From Bacillota bacterium (GTDB lineage Bacteria > Bacillota > Clostridia > Acetivibrionales > JANLFN01): a stretch of 9,988 bases of DNA. The notes beneath the pieces were generated by a model. That model did no database searches. It was not told where the DNA came from and worked only from the letters and a program-made list of their open reading frames with translations. Position numbers and translations under genes: made by a program. Of the stretch, positions 1 through 6,016 are shown piece by piece. Every line of letters starts with the position of its first letter. The first letter of the stretch is position 1. Location of the stretch: the NCBI GenBank assembly GCA_023397675.1, contig JAEWTV010000087.1, positions 1 to 9,988 of the forward strand, given 5' to 3'.

Positions 1-177
1 GTCCGCGGTTCCGTTATGAACCCGAACGACCATCCGCACGGCGGCGGCGAAGGCAAATCCCCTGTCGGACGTCCGGGACCTGTTACCCCGTGGGGTAAAC
101 CGGCACTCGGTTACAAGACCCGCGCACACCACAACCGCTCCGATAAATTTATCGTCAAGCGTAGAAACGGCAAATAA
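1..177 (+). CDS. rplB: 50S ribosomal protein L2, C-terminal fragment
   Basis: The last 58 residues of L2, a primary 23S rRNA-binding protein near the peptidyl transferase centre that is needed for subunit joining. The reading frame is open from base 1 and ends at TAA 175-177. Visible is the MNPNDHPHGGGEG motif (fragment residues 6-18), which carries the histidine corresponding to E. coli His229, then the VTPWGKPALGYKTR stretch and the basic end KFIVKRRNGK. The N-terminal part, including the OB-fold and SH3-like domains, lies upstream of the window. An Asn stands where E. coli has Val in the NPVDHPHGGG motif, probably lineage variation. rpsS follows after 26 bases. Confidence 0.97.
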   Translation, partial: VRGSVMNPNDHPHGGGEGKSPVGRPGPVTPWGKPALGYKTRAHHNRSDKFIVKRRNGK

Positions 178-203
178 GGCGTACGGAAAGGAGCTTATCA
201 ACT

Positions 204-485
204 ATGGGCAGAAGCATAAAAAAGGGTCCTTATGTACAGCCTGTGCTGCTTAAAAGGATTCAAGAAATGAACGCGGCCGGCGAAAAGAAAATCGTGAAAA
301 CATGGAGCAGAGCCTCCATCATTTTCCCGGATTTCGTTGGTCACACCATCGCGGTCCACGACGGCCGCAAGCACGTTCCGGTTTACGTTACCGAAGATAT
401 GGTAGGCCACAAGCTCGGTGAGTTTGCGCCGACCAGAACCTTTAAGGGACATTCCGGTTCCAAAACATCAGCGCCGACGAAATAA
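204..485 (+). CDS. rpsS: 30S ribosomal protein S19
   Basis: S19 sits in the head of the 30S subunit, binds 16S rRNA with S13 and lies close to the A-site tRNA. The protein is 93 residues, the usual length. It opens with MGRSIKKGPYV, and the family signature KHVPVYVTEDMVGHKLGEF lies at residues 56-74, followed by PTRTFKGH. The ATG at 204 is preceded by AAAGGAG at 187-193, a ten-base spacer that is slightly long but acceptable. The gene sits between rplB and rplV, as in almost all bacteria. Nothing is missing or unusual. Confidence 0.98.
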   Translation: MGRSIKKGPYVQPVLLKRIQEMNAAGEKKIVKTWSRASIIFPDFVGHTIAVHDGRKHVPVYVTEDMVGHKLGEFAPTRTFKGHSGSKTSAPTK

Positions 486-491
486 CGGCCG

Positions 492-498
492 AAAGGAG
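492..498 (+). promoter_or_regulatory. Ribosome binding site of rplV
   Basis: AAAGGAG ends eight bases before ATG 507. This decides the start: the in-frame GTG at 498 overlaps the site itself and cannot be used, so the three residues it would add (MYS) are not part of L22. Confidence 0.85.
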
Positions 499-506
499 TG
501 TATAGC

Positions 507-842
507 ATGGAAGCAAGGGCATATCTGAAATACGCCCGTATTTCTCCCCGCAAAGTCGAAGTCGTACTTGACCTGATTCGCAACAAGCCGGCAGACGTTG
601 CAATGGCTATCCTCAAAAATACACCAAAGGCCGCCTGTGAATATCTCACGAAGTTATTAAAGTCGGCCATGGCTAATGCTGAGAATAACCACAATATGGA
701 TGTTTCCAAACTTTACGTAGCGGAATGCTTCGTATGTCCGGGTCCGATCCTCAAGCGCATTCGTCCAAGGGCGCAGGGTCGCGCATTCAGAATTGAAAAA
801 AGATCTTCGCACGTGACCCTCGTGCTCAAGGAAAAAGAATAA
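507..842 (+). CDS. rplV: 50S ribosomal protein L22
   Basis: L22 binds 23S rRNA, and its long beta-hairpin lines the nascent peptide exit tunnel at the constriction where macrolides act. The protein is 111 residues from ATG 507, a normal length. Its N-terminus MEARAYLKYARISPRK is typical, with KVEVVLDLIRNK following. The hairpin region is at about residues 79-102 and contains RPRAQGRAFRIEKRSSH, the diagnostic family motif. I see no insertion or deletion in the hairpin, the kind of change linked to macrolide resistance. An in-frame GTG at 498 is rejected because it lies inside the ribosome binding site. Confidence 0.97.
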   Translation: MEARAYLKYARISPRKVEVVLDLIRNKPADVAMAILKNTPKAACEYLTKLLKSAMANAENNHNMDVSKLYVAECFVCPGPILKRIRPRAQGRAFRIEKRSSHVTLVLKEKE

Positions 843-862
843 GGCAGAAGAGGAGGTAAACT

Positions 863-1528
863 ATGGGCCAGAAAATAAATCCACATGGCTTTCGTGTGGG
901 CGTAATTAAGGACTGGGATTCCCGCTGGTACGCAAATGACAGCGTTTTCGGTGATACGCTTGTGGAAGACTACAAGCTCCGCAAACAACTGAAAAAGCAG
1001 CTTGCACCGGCCGGCGTGCCCAAAATCGAAATAGAGCGCGATGCCTCCAAGGTCCGCGTTCATATCCATTGCGCAAAACCGGGTATGGTTATTGGCAAAG
1101 GTGGCACAGAGATTGAAAAACTCCGCCTTCAGTGCGAGAGCATTCTCAAGAAACCCGTAACGGTTAATATCGTAGAGGTTAAGTCACCGGATTTAAACGC
1201 TCAGCTGGTTGCTGAGAATATCGCGCAGCAGCTCGAAAAAAGAATTTCTTTCCGCCGCGCTATGAAGCAGTGCATCGGCCGCGCTATGAAGCTTGGCGCA
1301 AAGGGTATCAAAACCCAGGTGTCCGGCCGTTTGGGCGGTGCTGAAATTGCAAGAAGCGAACAGTATCATGACGGTACGATCCCACTTCAGACCATCCGTG
1401 CCGATATCGACTACGGCTTTGCCGAGGCCGCCACAACCTACGGCCGCATCGGCGTTAAGGTCTGGATTTACAGAGGCGAGGTTCTCCAAGATAACCGCAA
1501 GCCTCGTAGGGAAGGAGGCAGTAAATAA
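863..1528 (+). CDS. rpsC: 30S ribosomal protein S3
   Basis: S3 is a 30S head protein at the mRNA entry channel and contributes to the ribosomal helicase activity. It is 221 residues. It starts MGQKINPHGFRVG, has the type II KH-domain loop VIGKGG at residues 76-81, then SFRRAMK, placing Arg131, Arg132 and Lys135 at the positions known in E. coli to matter for mRNA unwinding. The C-terminal domain has SGRLGGAEIAR, RADIDYGFAEA and IGVKVWIYRGE. AGGAGG at 851-856 lies six bases before the ATG. Its TAA shares one base with the ATG of rplP (1526-1530), suggesting translational coupling. Confidence 0.98.
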   Translation: MGQKINPHGFRVGVIKDWDSRWYANDSVFGDTLVEDYKLRKQLKKQLAPAGVPKIEIERDASKVRVHIHCAKPGMVIGKGGTEIEKLRLQCESILKKPVTVNIVEVKSPDLNAQLVAENIAQQLEKRISFRRAMKQCIGRAMKLGAKGIKTQVSGRLGGAEIARSEQYHDGTIPLQTIRADIDYGFAEAATTYGRIGVKVWIYRGEVLQDNRKPRREGGSK

Positions 1529-1530
1529 TG
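1526..1530 (+). promoter_or_regulatory. TAATG stop-start overlap, rpsC/rplP
   Basis: The stop of rpsC (TAA 1526-1528) shares its last A with the ATG of rplP (1528-1530). The rplP ribosome binding site, GAAGGAGG at about 1511-1518, lies inside the end of rpsC. This is a classic coupling arrangement. Confidence 0.9.
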
Positions 1531-1953
1531 CTGTTACCTAAGCGTGTAAAATACCGCAAGGTGCATCGCGGCCGTTTAACCGGCAAATGCTACCGCGGCA
1601 ATAAGGTAACATACGGCGATTACGGCCTTCAGGCCCTGGAGCCGGCATGGATCACCGCAAACCAGATTGAAGCAGCCCGTGTCGCCATGACCCGTTACTG
1701 CAAGAGATTTGGACAGGTTTGGATTAAAATTTTCCCGGATAAGCCGATCACCGAGAAACCGGCGGAAACCCGCATGGGCTCCGGTAAAGGTTCGCCGGAG
1801 TACTGGGTCGCAGTCGTTAAGCCGGGCAGAGTAATGTTCGAAATTGGCGGAATCCCGGAGGAGACCGCTAAGGAAGCTTTGCGTCTTGCGTCAAACAAAC
1901 TGCCGATTAAGTGCAAGTTTGTTAAGAAGGAAGAAACGGGTGGTGAGCAGTAA
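1528..1953 (+). CDS. rplP: 50S ribosomal protein L16
   Basis: L16 organises the A-site region of the 50S subunit and touches the elbow of tRNA. It is 141 residues, as usual. Motifs in order: MLLPKRVKYRKVHRGR at the N-terminus, YGDYGLQALEPAWIT at 29-43, QIEAARVAMTRY at 46-57, VWIKIFPDKPITEKPAETRMG at 64-84 and GSPEYWVAVVKPGRVMFEIGG from 88. The arginine that E. coli hydroxylates (Arg81, in RMGKGKG) is conserved here as Arg82 in RMGSGKG. Both ends overlap neighbours by one base (TAATG at 1526-1530 and 1951-1955), so translation of rpsC, rplP and rpmC is probably linked. Confidence 0.98.
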   Translation: MLLPKRVKYRKVHRGRLTGKCYRGNKVTYGDYGLQALEPAWITANQIEAARVAMTRYCKRFGQVWIKIFPDKPITEKPAETRMGSGKGSPEYWVAVVKPGRVMFEIGGIPEETAKEALRLASNKLPIKCKFVKKEETGGEQ

Positions 1954-1955
1954 TG
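1939..1955 (+). promoter_or_regulatory. Weak ribosome binding site and TAATG overlap of rpmC
   Basis: Before the rpmC start there is no GGAGG. The best match is GGTGGTGA at 1939-1946, one base off GGAGGTGA, six bases before ATG 1953. The rplP stop (TAA 1951-1953) shares its last A with that ATG. L29 synthesis is therefore likely to depend on ribosomes finishing rplP. Confidence 0.7.
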
Positions 1956-2159
1956 AAGGCCTCAGAAGTCAGAGAATTAACTACAGCAGAGCTTGAAAGT
2001 AAGCTTAAGGACCTCAAGGCCGAGCTTTTCAACCTGCGTTTCCAGCTTGCCATTAATCAGCTCGATAACCCGATGCGTATTTCAGCTGTCAAAAAGGATA
2101 TCGCCCGCGTAAAGACCGTTTTGCGTGAAAACGAAATCAAAGACGGCGCCAATGCGTAA
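1953..2159 (+). CDS. rpmC: 50S ribosomal protein L29
   Basis: L29 is a small helical protein at the polypeptide exit site of the 50S subunit, where with L23 it helps form the docking area for trigger factor and SRP. It is 68 residues, all predicted helix. MKASEVRELTTAEL opens it, LFNLRFQLAINQLDNP follows at 25-40, and the family signature around RISAVKKDIARVKTVL is at 42-57. It overlaps rplP by one base and has the weakest Shine-Dalgarno sequence in the window, so coupled translation is inferred. rpsQ follows after 19 bases. Confidence 0.97.
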   Translation: MKASEVRELTTAELESKLKDLKAELFNLRFQLAINQLDNPMRISAVKKDIARVKTVLRENEIKDGANA

Positions 2160-2178
2160 CGGAAGGGAGGATTAATCT

Positions 2179-2436
2179 GTGAGCGATCGGAATATGAGAA
2201 AAACAGAGGTTGGCAAGGTTGTCAGCAATAAAATGGATAAAACCATTGTCGTTGCCATTGAGGACAGCGTAAAGCATCCGCTTTACAAAAAAATTATCAA
2301 GCGTACCGTGAAGCTGAAGGCACATGATGAGAACAATGAATGCACAATCGGTGACCGCGTGCGTGTGATGGAGACCCGTCCCCTTTCCAAAGAGAAGAGA
2401 TGGCGTCTCGTCGAGATTATAGAGAAGGCCAAATAA
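2179..2436 (+). CDS. rpsQ: 30S ribosomal protein S17
   Basis: S17 is an OB-fold primary 16S rRNA-binding protein important for early 30S assembly. It is 85 residues. The motifs VGKVVSNKMDKTIVVAIE (residues 11-28), HPLYKKIIKRT (33-43) and GDRVRVMETRPLSKEKRWRL (58-77) are all present. Translation begins at GTG 2179, because GGGAGG at 2165-2170 is eight bases upstream; the internal ATG at 2194 would have no site and would trim five residues. It ends the S10-type group; rplN follows after 30 bases, a gap with no visible promoter. Confidence 0.97.
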   Translation: MSDRNMRKTEVGKVVSNKMDKTIVVAIEDSVKHPLYKKIIKRTVKLKAHDENNECTIGDRVRVMETRPLSKEKRWRLVEIIEKAK

Positions 2437-2466
2437 GTTTGGCTTTGTGCAAAGGAGGAACGCACT

Positions 2467-2835
2467 GTGATACAACAGCAGACTTACCTCAACGTTGCCG
2501 ACAACACCGGCGCGAAGCAGCTTATGTGCATCCGCGTTCTCGGCGGTACCGGCAGAAGGTATGCCAATATTGGTGACGTCGTTGTCGCTTCCGTTAAAAA
2601 AGCGGCTCCGGGCGGAACAGTTAAAAAGGGCGAAGTTGTTAAGGCAGTCATTGTACGCACTGCTTTCGGCGTTCGCCGTGATGATGGAACTTATATCCGC
2701 TTTGACGAAAATGCGGCTGTCCTCATCAAAGACGATAAGAACCCAAGGGGAACACGTATTTTCGGGCCTGTGGCCAGAGAACTGCGCGATAAAGACTATC
2801 TCAAGATTTTAAGTCTTGCCCCTGAAGTACTGTGA
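2467..2835 (+). CDS. rplN: 50S ribosomal protein L14
   Basis: L14 lies on the subunit interface of the 50S, forms a bridge to the 30S, and is the docking site of the silencing factor RsfS. It is 122 residues, exactly the usual length. It starts MIQQQTYLNVADNTGAK, carries the family signature from about residue 60 (AVIVRTAFGVRRDDGTYIRF) and ends with GTRIFGPVARELRDK at 95-109 and the terminal LSLAPEVL. The start is GTG 2467, with AAAGGAGG at 2451-2458 eight bases upstream. This is the first gene of the classical spc set. Confidence 0.98.
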   Translation: MIQQQTYLNVADNTGAKQLMCIRVLGGTGRRYANIGDVVVASVKKAAPGGTVKKGEVVKAVIVRTAFGVRRDDGTYIRFDENAAVLIKDDKNPRGTRIFGPVARELRDKDYLKILSLAPEVL

Positions 2836-2836
2836 T

Positions 2837-2844
2837 GGGAGGTG
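2837..2844 (+). promoter_or_regulatory. Ribosome binding site of rplX
   Basis: GGGAGGTG is seven bases upstream of ATG 2852 and directly follows the rplN stop (TGA 2833-2835). It fixes the L24 start at 2852; the longer open frame from 2816 would overlap the end of rplN and add twelve unrelated residues. Confidence 0.88.
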
Positions 2845-2851
2845 CTCACGA

Positions 2852-3172
2852 ATGAATAAAAAAGTTCATGTTAAAACCGGTGACACCGTCATCATTCTCA
2901 ACGGTAAAGAACGCGGCAAGCAAGGCAAGGTTCTGGCCGTGAGCCCTGCAGAGGGCAAGGTCATCATCGAGGGCCGCAACATGGTTTCAAAGCATGTAAA
3001 AGCCCGCAAGATGGGTGACCAGGGCGGTATTGTTAAGGCTGAAAGCGCGATTTACGCCTGCAAGGTTCAGGTTGTTTGCCCCCGCTGCGGCAAACCCACC
3101 CGTATCCAACATAAGATTTATGAGGACGGCACCAAGGAACGCATTTGCGCAAAATGCGGCGAAGCGCTGTAA
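2852..3172 (+). CDS. rplX: 50S ribosomal protein L24 with zinc ribbon
   Basis: L24 is one of the two initiators of 50S assembly and lies near the tunnel exit. It is 106 residues from ATG 2852. The KOW domain covers about residues 5-40 (KTGDTVIILNGKERGKQGKV), followed by GRNMVSKHVKARKMGDQGGI. The C-terminal part has two CxxC pairs, Cys76/Cys79 and Cys99/Cys102 (VCPRCGKPTR and ICAKCGEAL), expected to hold one zinc ion. E. coli L24 lacks this ribbon, while many Gram-positive L24 proteins have it. rplE follows after 16 bases with GGGAGG at 3173-3178. Confidence 0.97.
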   Translation: MNKKVHVKTGDTVIILNGKERGKQGKVLAVSPAEGKVIIEGRNMVSKHVKARKMGDQGGIVKAESAIYACKVQVVCPRCGKPTRIQHKIYEDGTKERICAKCGEAL

Positions 3173-3188
3173 GGGAGGATAAAACAAC

Positions 3189-3728
3189 ATGGCCAGACTT
3201 AAGGAATATTACAAGCAGGAAGTCGCACCGGCACTGATGAAGAAGTTTTCTTACAAGAGCGTTATGCAGATTCCCAAGCTCGATAAGATCGTCATCAATG
3301 TAGGCGCCGGCGAAGCAAAAGAAAACGCAAAGGTAATCGACGCCATCTCCGGCGATCTTGCCAAAATCACCGGCCAGAAGCCGATGATCTGCAAGGCCAA
3401 GAAGTCGGTTGCAAACTTCAAACTCCGCGCGGGCATGAATATCGGTGTTAAGGTAACGCTCAGGGGCGACATGATGTATGAGTTCCTTGACCGCCTCTTC
3501 AACGTCGCACTCCCCCGCGTAAGAGACTTCAGAGGAATCAGCGCAAACTCGTTTGATGGCCGCGGCAACTACAACATGGGCATCAAAGAGCAGCTTATTT
3601 TCCCTGAAATCGAGTACGACAAGATCGACAAGGTCCGCGGAATGGATATTTGTTTCGTAACGACCGCAAACACCGACGAGGAATCCAGAGAGCTGCTTAC
3701 GCTCATGGGCGCCCCGTTTGCGAAATAA
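3189..3728 (+). CDS. rplE: 50S ribosomal protein L5
   Basis: L5 binds 5S rRNA, helps attach it to the 50S central protuberance, and contacts P-site tRNA and S13. It is 179 residues, standard length. Motifs: LKEYYKQEVAPALMKKF at 4-20, IPKLDKIVINVGAGEA at 28-43, KSVANFKLRAGMNIGVKVTL at 72-91, LPRVRDFRGIS at 108-118, then GNYNMGIKEQLIFPEI. In E. coli the repressor S8 acts on spc mRNA at the rplX-rplE junction. Here that gap is only 16 bases and I cannot recognise an S8 helix. Confidence 0.98.
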   Translation: MARLKEYYKQEVAPALMKKFSYKSVMQIPKLDKIVINVGAGEAKENAKVIDAISGDLAKITGQKPMICKAKKSVANFKLRAGMNIGVKVTLRGDMMYEFLDRLFNVALPRVRDFRGISANSFDGRGNYNMGIKEQLIFPEIEYDKIDKVRGMDICFVTTANTDEESRELLTLMGAPFAK

Positions 3729-3740
3729 GGAGGGATTATT

Positions 3741-3926
3741 GTGGCCAAAACTTCTCTGAAGATCAAGCAGAAGCAAACTGCGAAGTTTTCATCGCGCGAA
3801 TACAACAGATGCAAAATCTGTGGCAGGCCGCATGCCTACCTTCGCAAGTTCGGAATTTGCCGTATATGCTTTAGGGAACTTGCCCACAAGGGCGAGATTC
3901 CGGGCGTAAAAAAGGCCAGCTGGTAA
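3741..3926 (+). CDS. rpsZ: 30S ribosomal protein S14, zinc-binding type Z
   Basis: S14 is a late-assembling 30S head protein contacting S3 and S10. This is the short zinc-binding form, 61 residues, with Cys24/Cys27 and Cys40/Cys43 in RCKICGRPHAYLRKFGICRICF, unlike the roughly 100-residue zinc-free form of E. coli. The end ELAHKGEIPGVKKASW is typical. Translation starts at GTG 3741, seven bases after AAGGAGG (3727-3733), which overlaps the rplE stop. Many Firmicutes also keep a zinc-free S14 paralogue elsewhere for zinc starvation; this window cannot show whether that is so here. The gene is also often called rpsN. Confidence 0.97.
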   Translation: MAKTSLKIKQKQTAKFSSREYNRCKICGRPHAYLRKFGICRICFRELAHKGEIPGVKKASW

Positions 3927-3949
3927 AGCTTAGCAAAGGAGGTAACGGC

Positions 3950-4348
3950 ATGCAAATAACTGATACAATCGCTGATTTGCTCACCCGTATTCGCAATGCA
4001 AACTCTGCAAAGCATGATTCGGTCGACATTCCCGCTTCCAATATGAAAAAAGCCATCGTGCAGATTCTTGTTGACGAGGGTTATGTAAAGAATTATACGG
4101 TAGTCGAGGACGGCAAACAGGGCATTATCAAAGTCAATCTCAAATATGGCGAGGGTAAGACTCCCGTCATTAACGGCCTGCGCAGAGTTTCCAAGCCAGG
4201 CCTTCGCATTTATTCCAACGCTGAGGAACTGCCGAAGGTCTTAAAGGGCCTGGGCATCGCTATTATTTCTACTTCTAAGGGCATCATGACCGACCGTCAG
4301 GCCCGCAAAGAGAATGTCGGCGGAGAAGTCCTCGCATTTATCTGGTAA
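3950..4348 (+). CDS. rpsH: 30S ribosomal protein S8
   Basis: S8 is a primary 16S rRNA-binding protein that organises the central domain (helix 21) of the 30S; in E. coli it also represses translation of the spc operon. It is 132 residues. Motifs include the N-terminal DTIADLLTRIRNAN (5-18), RVSKPGLRIY at 79-88 and the RNA-binding signature STSKGIMTDRQAR at 107-119, ending GGEVLAFIW. AAAGGAGG at 3935-3942 precedes ATG 3950. Whether S8 represses this operon cannot be told from the sequence by eye. Confidence 0.98.
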   Translation: MQITDTIADLLTRIRNANSAKHDSVDIPASNMKKAIVQILVDEGYVKNYTVVEDGKQGIIKVNLKYGEGKTPVINGLRRVSKPGLRIYSNAEELPKVLKGLGIAIISTSKGIMTDRQARKENVGGEVLAFIW

Positions 4349-4349
4349 C

Positions 4350-4358
4350 AAGGGGGTG
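4350..4358 (+). promoter_or_regulatory. G-rich ribosome binding site of rplF
   Basis: AAGGGGGTG replaces the usual AAGGAGGTG. The changed base can still form a G-U wobble with the 16S rRNA tail. It lies five bases before ATG 4364. The same AAGGGGGT appears before rpmD and before the KOW gene. Confidence 0.75.
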
Positions 4359-4363
4359 CAGTA

Positions 4364-4912
4364 ATGTCGCGAATTGGAAGAAAACCCGTAAATATTCCCG
4401 CTGGCGTCACCGTAACGGCTGACGGCAACGTCATCACAGTGAAGGGACCCAAGGGTACCCTTACACAGAAGGTTCATCCGAATATGAGCGTTTCTGTTGA
4501 CGGAAACGAGGTTCTCGTTACCCGTCCTGACGACGAAAAAGAAAACAAGTCACTGCACGGTTTGACCCGTACACTCATCCATAACATGGTTGTCGGTGTA
4601 ACGGAAGGCTTCAAAAAGGAGCTGGACGTAAACGGCGTTGGTTACCGTGTAGCAAAACAGGGCAAAAACCTTGTGATGAACTTAGGTTATTCACATCAGG
4701 TTATTGTTCCTGAAGTCGATGGAATTACCATTGAGTGCCCAACAGCGAACAAGATCGTTATCCTGGGACCCGACAAGCAGCAGGTAGGGCAGTTTGCCGC
4801 AGAAGTGCGCGAGAAACGTCCGCCGGAGCCGTATAAGGGCAAGGGCATTAAGTATGTTGATGAACACATCCGCCGCAAGGAAGGAAAAGCGGGCAAGGGT
4901 GCTAAGAAGTAA
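4364..4912 (+). CDS. rplF: 50S ribosomal protein L6
   Basis: L6 lies at the base of the L7/L12 stalk next to the sarcin-ricin loop, close to where elongation factors act. It is 182 residues and made of two similar domains. Domain 1 begins MSRIGRKPVNIPAGV and contains VKGPKGTL at 26-33; LHGLTRTLIHNMVVGVTEGF at 64-83 bridges to domain 2; the signature PEPYKGKGIKY is at 154-164, followed by a lysine-rich tail. The order rpsH-rplF-rplR is universal in bacteria. The ribosome binding site is a G-rich variant, described separately. Confidence 0.98.
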   Translation: MSRIGRKPVNIPAGVTVTADGNVITVKGPKGTLTQKVHPNMSVSVDGNEVLVTRPDDEKENKSLHGLTRTLIHNMVVGVTEGFKKELDVNGVGYRVAKQGKNLVMNLGYSHQVIVPEVDGITIECPTANKIVILGPDKQQVGQFAAEVREKRPPEPYKGKGIKYVDEHIRRKEGKAGKGAKK

Positions 4913-4930
4913 TTAAGGAGTGAATAACAA

Positions 4931-5290
4931 ATGGTGAATAAGGCTGACAAGAACACGGCCAGACTTAACCGTCACCTCAGGGTGCGCGGTAAAATTTCCG
5001 GCACAGCAGAGTGCCCACGCCTGAATGTATTTCGCTCTACCAACAACATCTATGCCCAAGTGATTGACGATGTCAAGGGAGTTACTCTTGCAGAGGCTTC
5101 CACACTGGACAAAGATTTCAATGGTAACGGCGGAAACAAAGATGCCGCACGCAAGGTTGGCGAGCTTATTGCCAAACGTGCCGCAGAAAAGGGCATTACC
5201 GAGGTCGTTTTTGACCGCGGAGGCTATATTTTCCACGGCCGCGTCAAAGAGCTGGCCGAAGGCGCCCGTGAGGGCGGCCTCAAGTTCTGA
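4931..5290 (+). CDS. rplR: 50S ribosomal protein L18
   Basis: L18 binds 5S rRNA together with L5 and L25-type proteins and helps place it in the central protuberance. It is 119 residues. The basic N-terminal tail (ARLNRHLRVRGKISGT, residues 10-25) leads into CPRLNVFRSTNNIYAQVIDD at 28-47, and the family signature runs FDRGGYIFHGRVKELAEGAR at 94-113, with a GLKF end. ATG 4931 is used, ten bases after AAGGAG at 4915-4920; a GTG one codon later is possible but less likely. rpsE follows after 15 bases. Confidence 0.98.
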   Translation: MVNKADKNTARLNRHLRVRGKISGTAECPRLNVFRSTNNIYAQVIDDVKGVTLAEASTLDKDFNGNGGNKDAARKVGELIAKRAAEKGITEVVFDRGGYIFHGRVKELAEGAREGGLKF

Positions 5291-5291
5291 G

Positions 5292-5298
5292 AAGGAGG
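5292..5298 (+). promoter_or_regulatory. Ribosome binding site of rpsE (TTG start)
   Basis: AAGGAGG, a perfect core, lies seven bases before TTG 5306. It supports TTG as the real start; the next in-frame ATG (5330) is 31 bases away from it and would remove the conserved MARIDASS end. Confidence 0.88.
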
Positions 5299-5305
5299 AA
5301 TACTT

Positions 5306-5803
5306 TTGGCTAGAATTGACGCATCATCCATGGAACTCAAAGAGCATGTAGTTGCGATTAATCGTGTATCCAAAACCGTAAAAGGCGGCCGTATCTTTAA
5401 GTTCGCCGCTCTGGTCGTAGTCGGAGACGGCAACGGCACAGTCGGTTTCGGTATCGGCAAGGCGGGCGAAGTACCCGACGCAATCCGCAAGGGAATTGAA
5501 GACGCGAAGAAGAACCTTATCAAAGTTTCCATGCGCGGCACCACAATTCCTCATGAGATCATCGGCGCATACGGCGCCGGCAGAGTTTTAATGAAACCGG
5601 CTGCACCCGGTACCGGCGTTATTGCCGGCGGTCCGGTCCGTGCGGTTGTTGAAGCGGTAGGAATCAGAGACATCCGTACAAAGGCTCTTCGTTCCAATAA
5701 TCCGTGCAATGTAGTTCGCGCAACCTTGGAAGGTATGGCCAAGCTGCGCACAGCCGATGAAGTCGCTGTTATACGCGGCAGGTCGGTAAAAGAAATTCTT
5801 TAA
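5306..5803 (+). CDS. rpsE: 30S ribosomal protein S5
   Basis: S5 lies on the solvent side of the 30S near the mRNA entry and affects decoding accuracy. It is 165 residues. The N-terminal dsRBD-like domain holds the signature from GGRIFKFAALVVVGDGNG (27-44) through VGFGIGKAGEVPDAI (46-60); the C-terminal domain has PAAPGTGVIAGGPVRAV at 98-114 and the SNNPCNVVRAT stretch at 130-140. The start is TTG 5306 with a perfect AAGGAGG. The loop around residues 20-28 (RVSKTVKGG), where spectinomycin-resistance changes occur in E. coli, looks intact. rpmD follows after 15 bases. Confidence 0.97.
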   Translation: MARIDASSMELKEHVVAINRVSKTVKGGRIFKFAALVVVGDGNGTVGFGIGKAGEVPDAIRKGIEDAKKNLIKVSMRGTTIPHEIIGAYGAGRVLMKPAAPGTGVIAGGPVRAVVEAVGIRDIRTKALRSNNPCNVVRATLEGMAKLRTADEVAVIRGRSVKEIL

Positions 5804-5804
5804 T

Positions 5805-5812
5805 AAGGGGGT
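5805..5812 (+). promoter_or_regulatory. G-rich ribosome binding site of rpmD
   Basis: AAGGGGGT, six bases before ATG 5819. It is the second of three copies of this Shine-Dalgarno variant in the window. Confidence 0.72.
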
Positions 5813-5818
5813 AGCAAT

Positions 5819-5998
5819 ATGGCACAGCTGAAAGTAAAGCTGATAAAAAGTCTTATCGGCAGCAAAAAGGACCAGATTGCAACCGCCCAATCCATGGGTC
5901 TTTTCAAAATCGGCGACACTTCCGTGCAGCCGGATAACGTACAGACCAATGGCAAGGTGGCCAAGATAATCCACCTCATCGAGGTAAGCAAAGCGTAA
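5819..5998 (+). CDS. rpmD: 50S ribosomal protein L30
   Basis: L30 is a small peripheral 50S protein. It is 59 residues, the normal bacterial length, read from ATG 5819 to TAA 5996-5998. It starts MAQLKVKLIKSLIGSKKDQI, with the family pattern of a short basic segment (KSLIGSKKDQIATAQSMGL, residues 10-28), a turn with DTSVQPDNVQTNGKVAKI (33-50) and a final strand IIHLIEVSK. It sits between rpsE and rplO, as in most bacteria that have L30. The usual L30 basic segment has an Arg or His near GLxKI; here it reads MGLFKIGD. Confidence 0.96.
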   Translation: MAQLKVKLIKSLIGSKKDQIATAQSMGLFKIGDTSVQPDNVQTNGKVAKIIHLIEVSKA

Positions 5999-6016
5999 GC
6001 AAGGAGGTGCGAGTAA

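Noticed and set aside
1699..1713. Phe next to Gly in the KRFGQVWIK segment of L16
   Set aside because: This position varies among bacteria (E. coli has Gln there), so it is ordinary variation.
2816..2851. Longer N-terminus for L24 starting at 2816
   Set aside because: It would overlap rplN and lacks a ribosome binding site, whereas ATG 2852 has GGGAGGTG seven bases upstream and gives the typical L24 start.
3160..3200. S8 repressor-binding site at the rplX-rplE junction, as in E. coli
   Set aside because: The junction is only 16 bases and I could not recognise a helix resembling the 16S rRNA S8 site. A covariance-model search would be needed to claim one.
3033..3776. Long minus-strand open frame (247 codons) opposite rplX and rplE
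   Set aside because: It lies antisense to well-supported L24 and L5 genes, has no recognisable family motif, and is explained by the codon pattern of the + strand genes.
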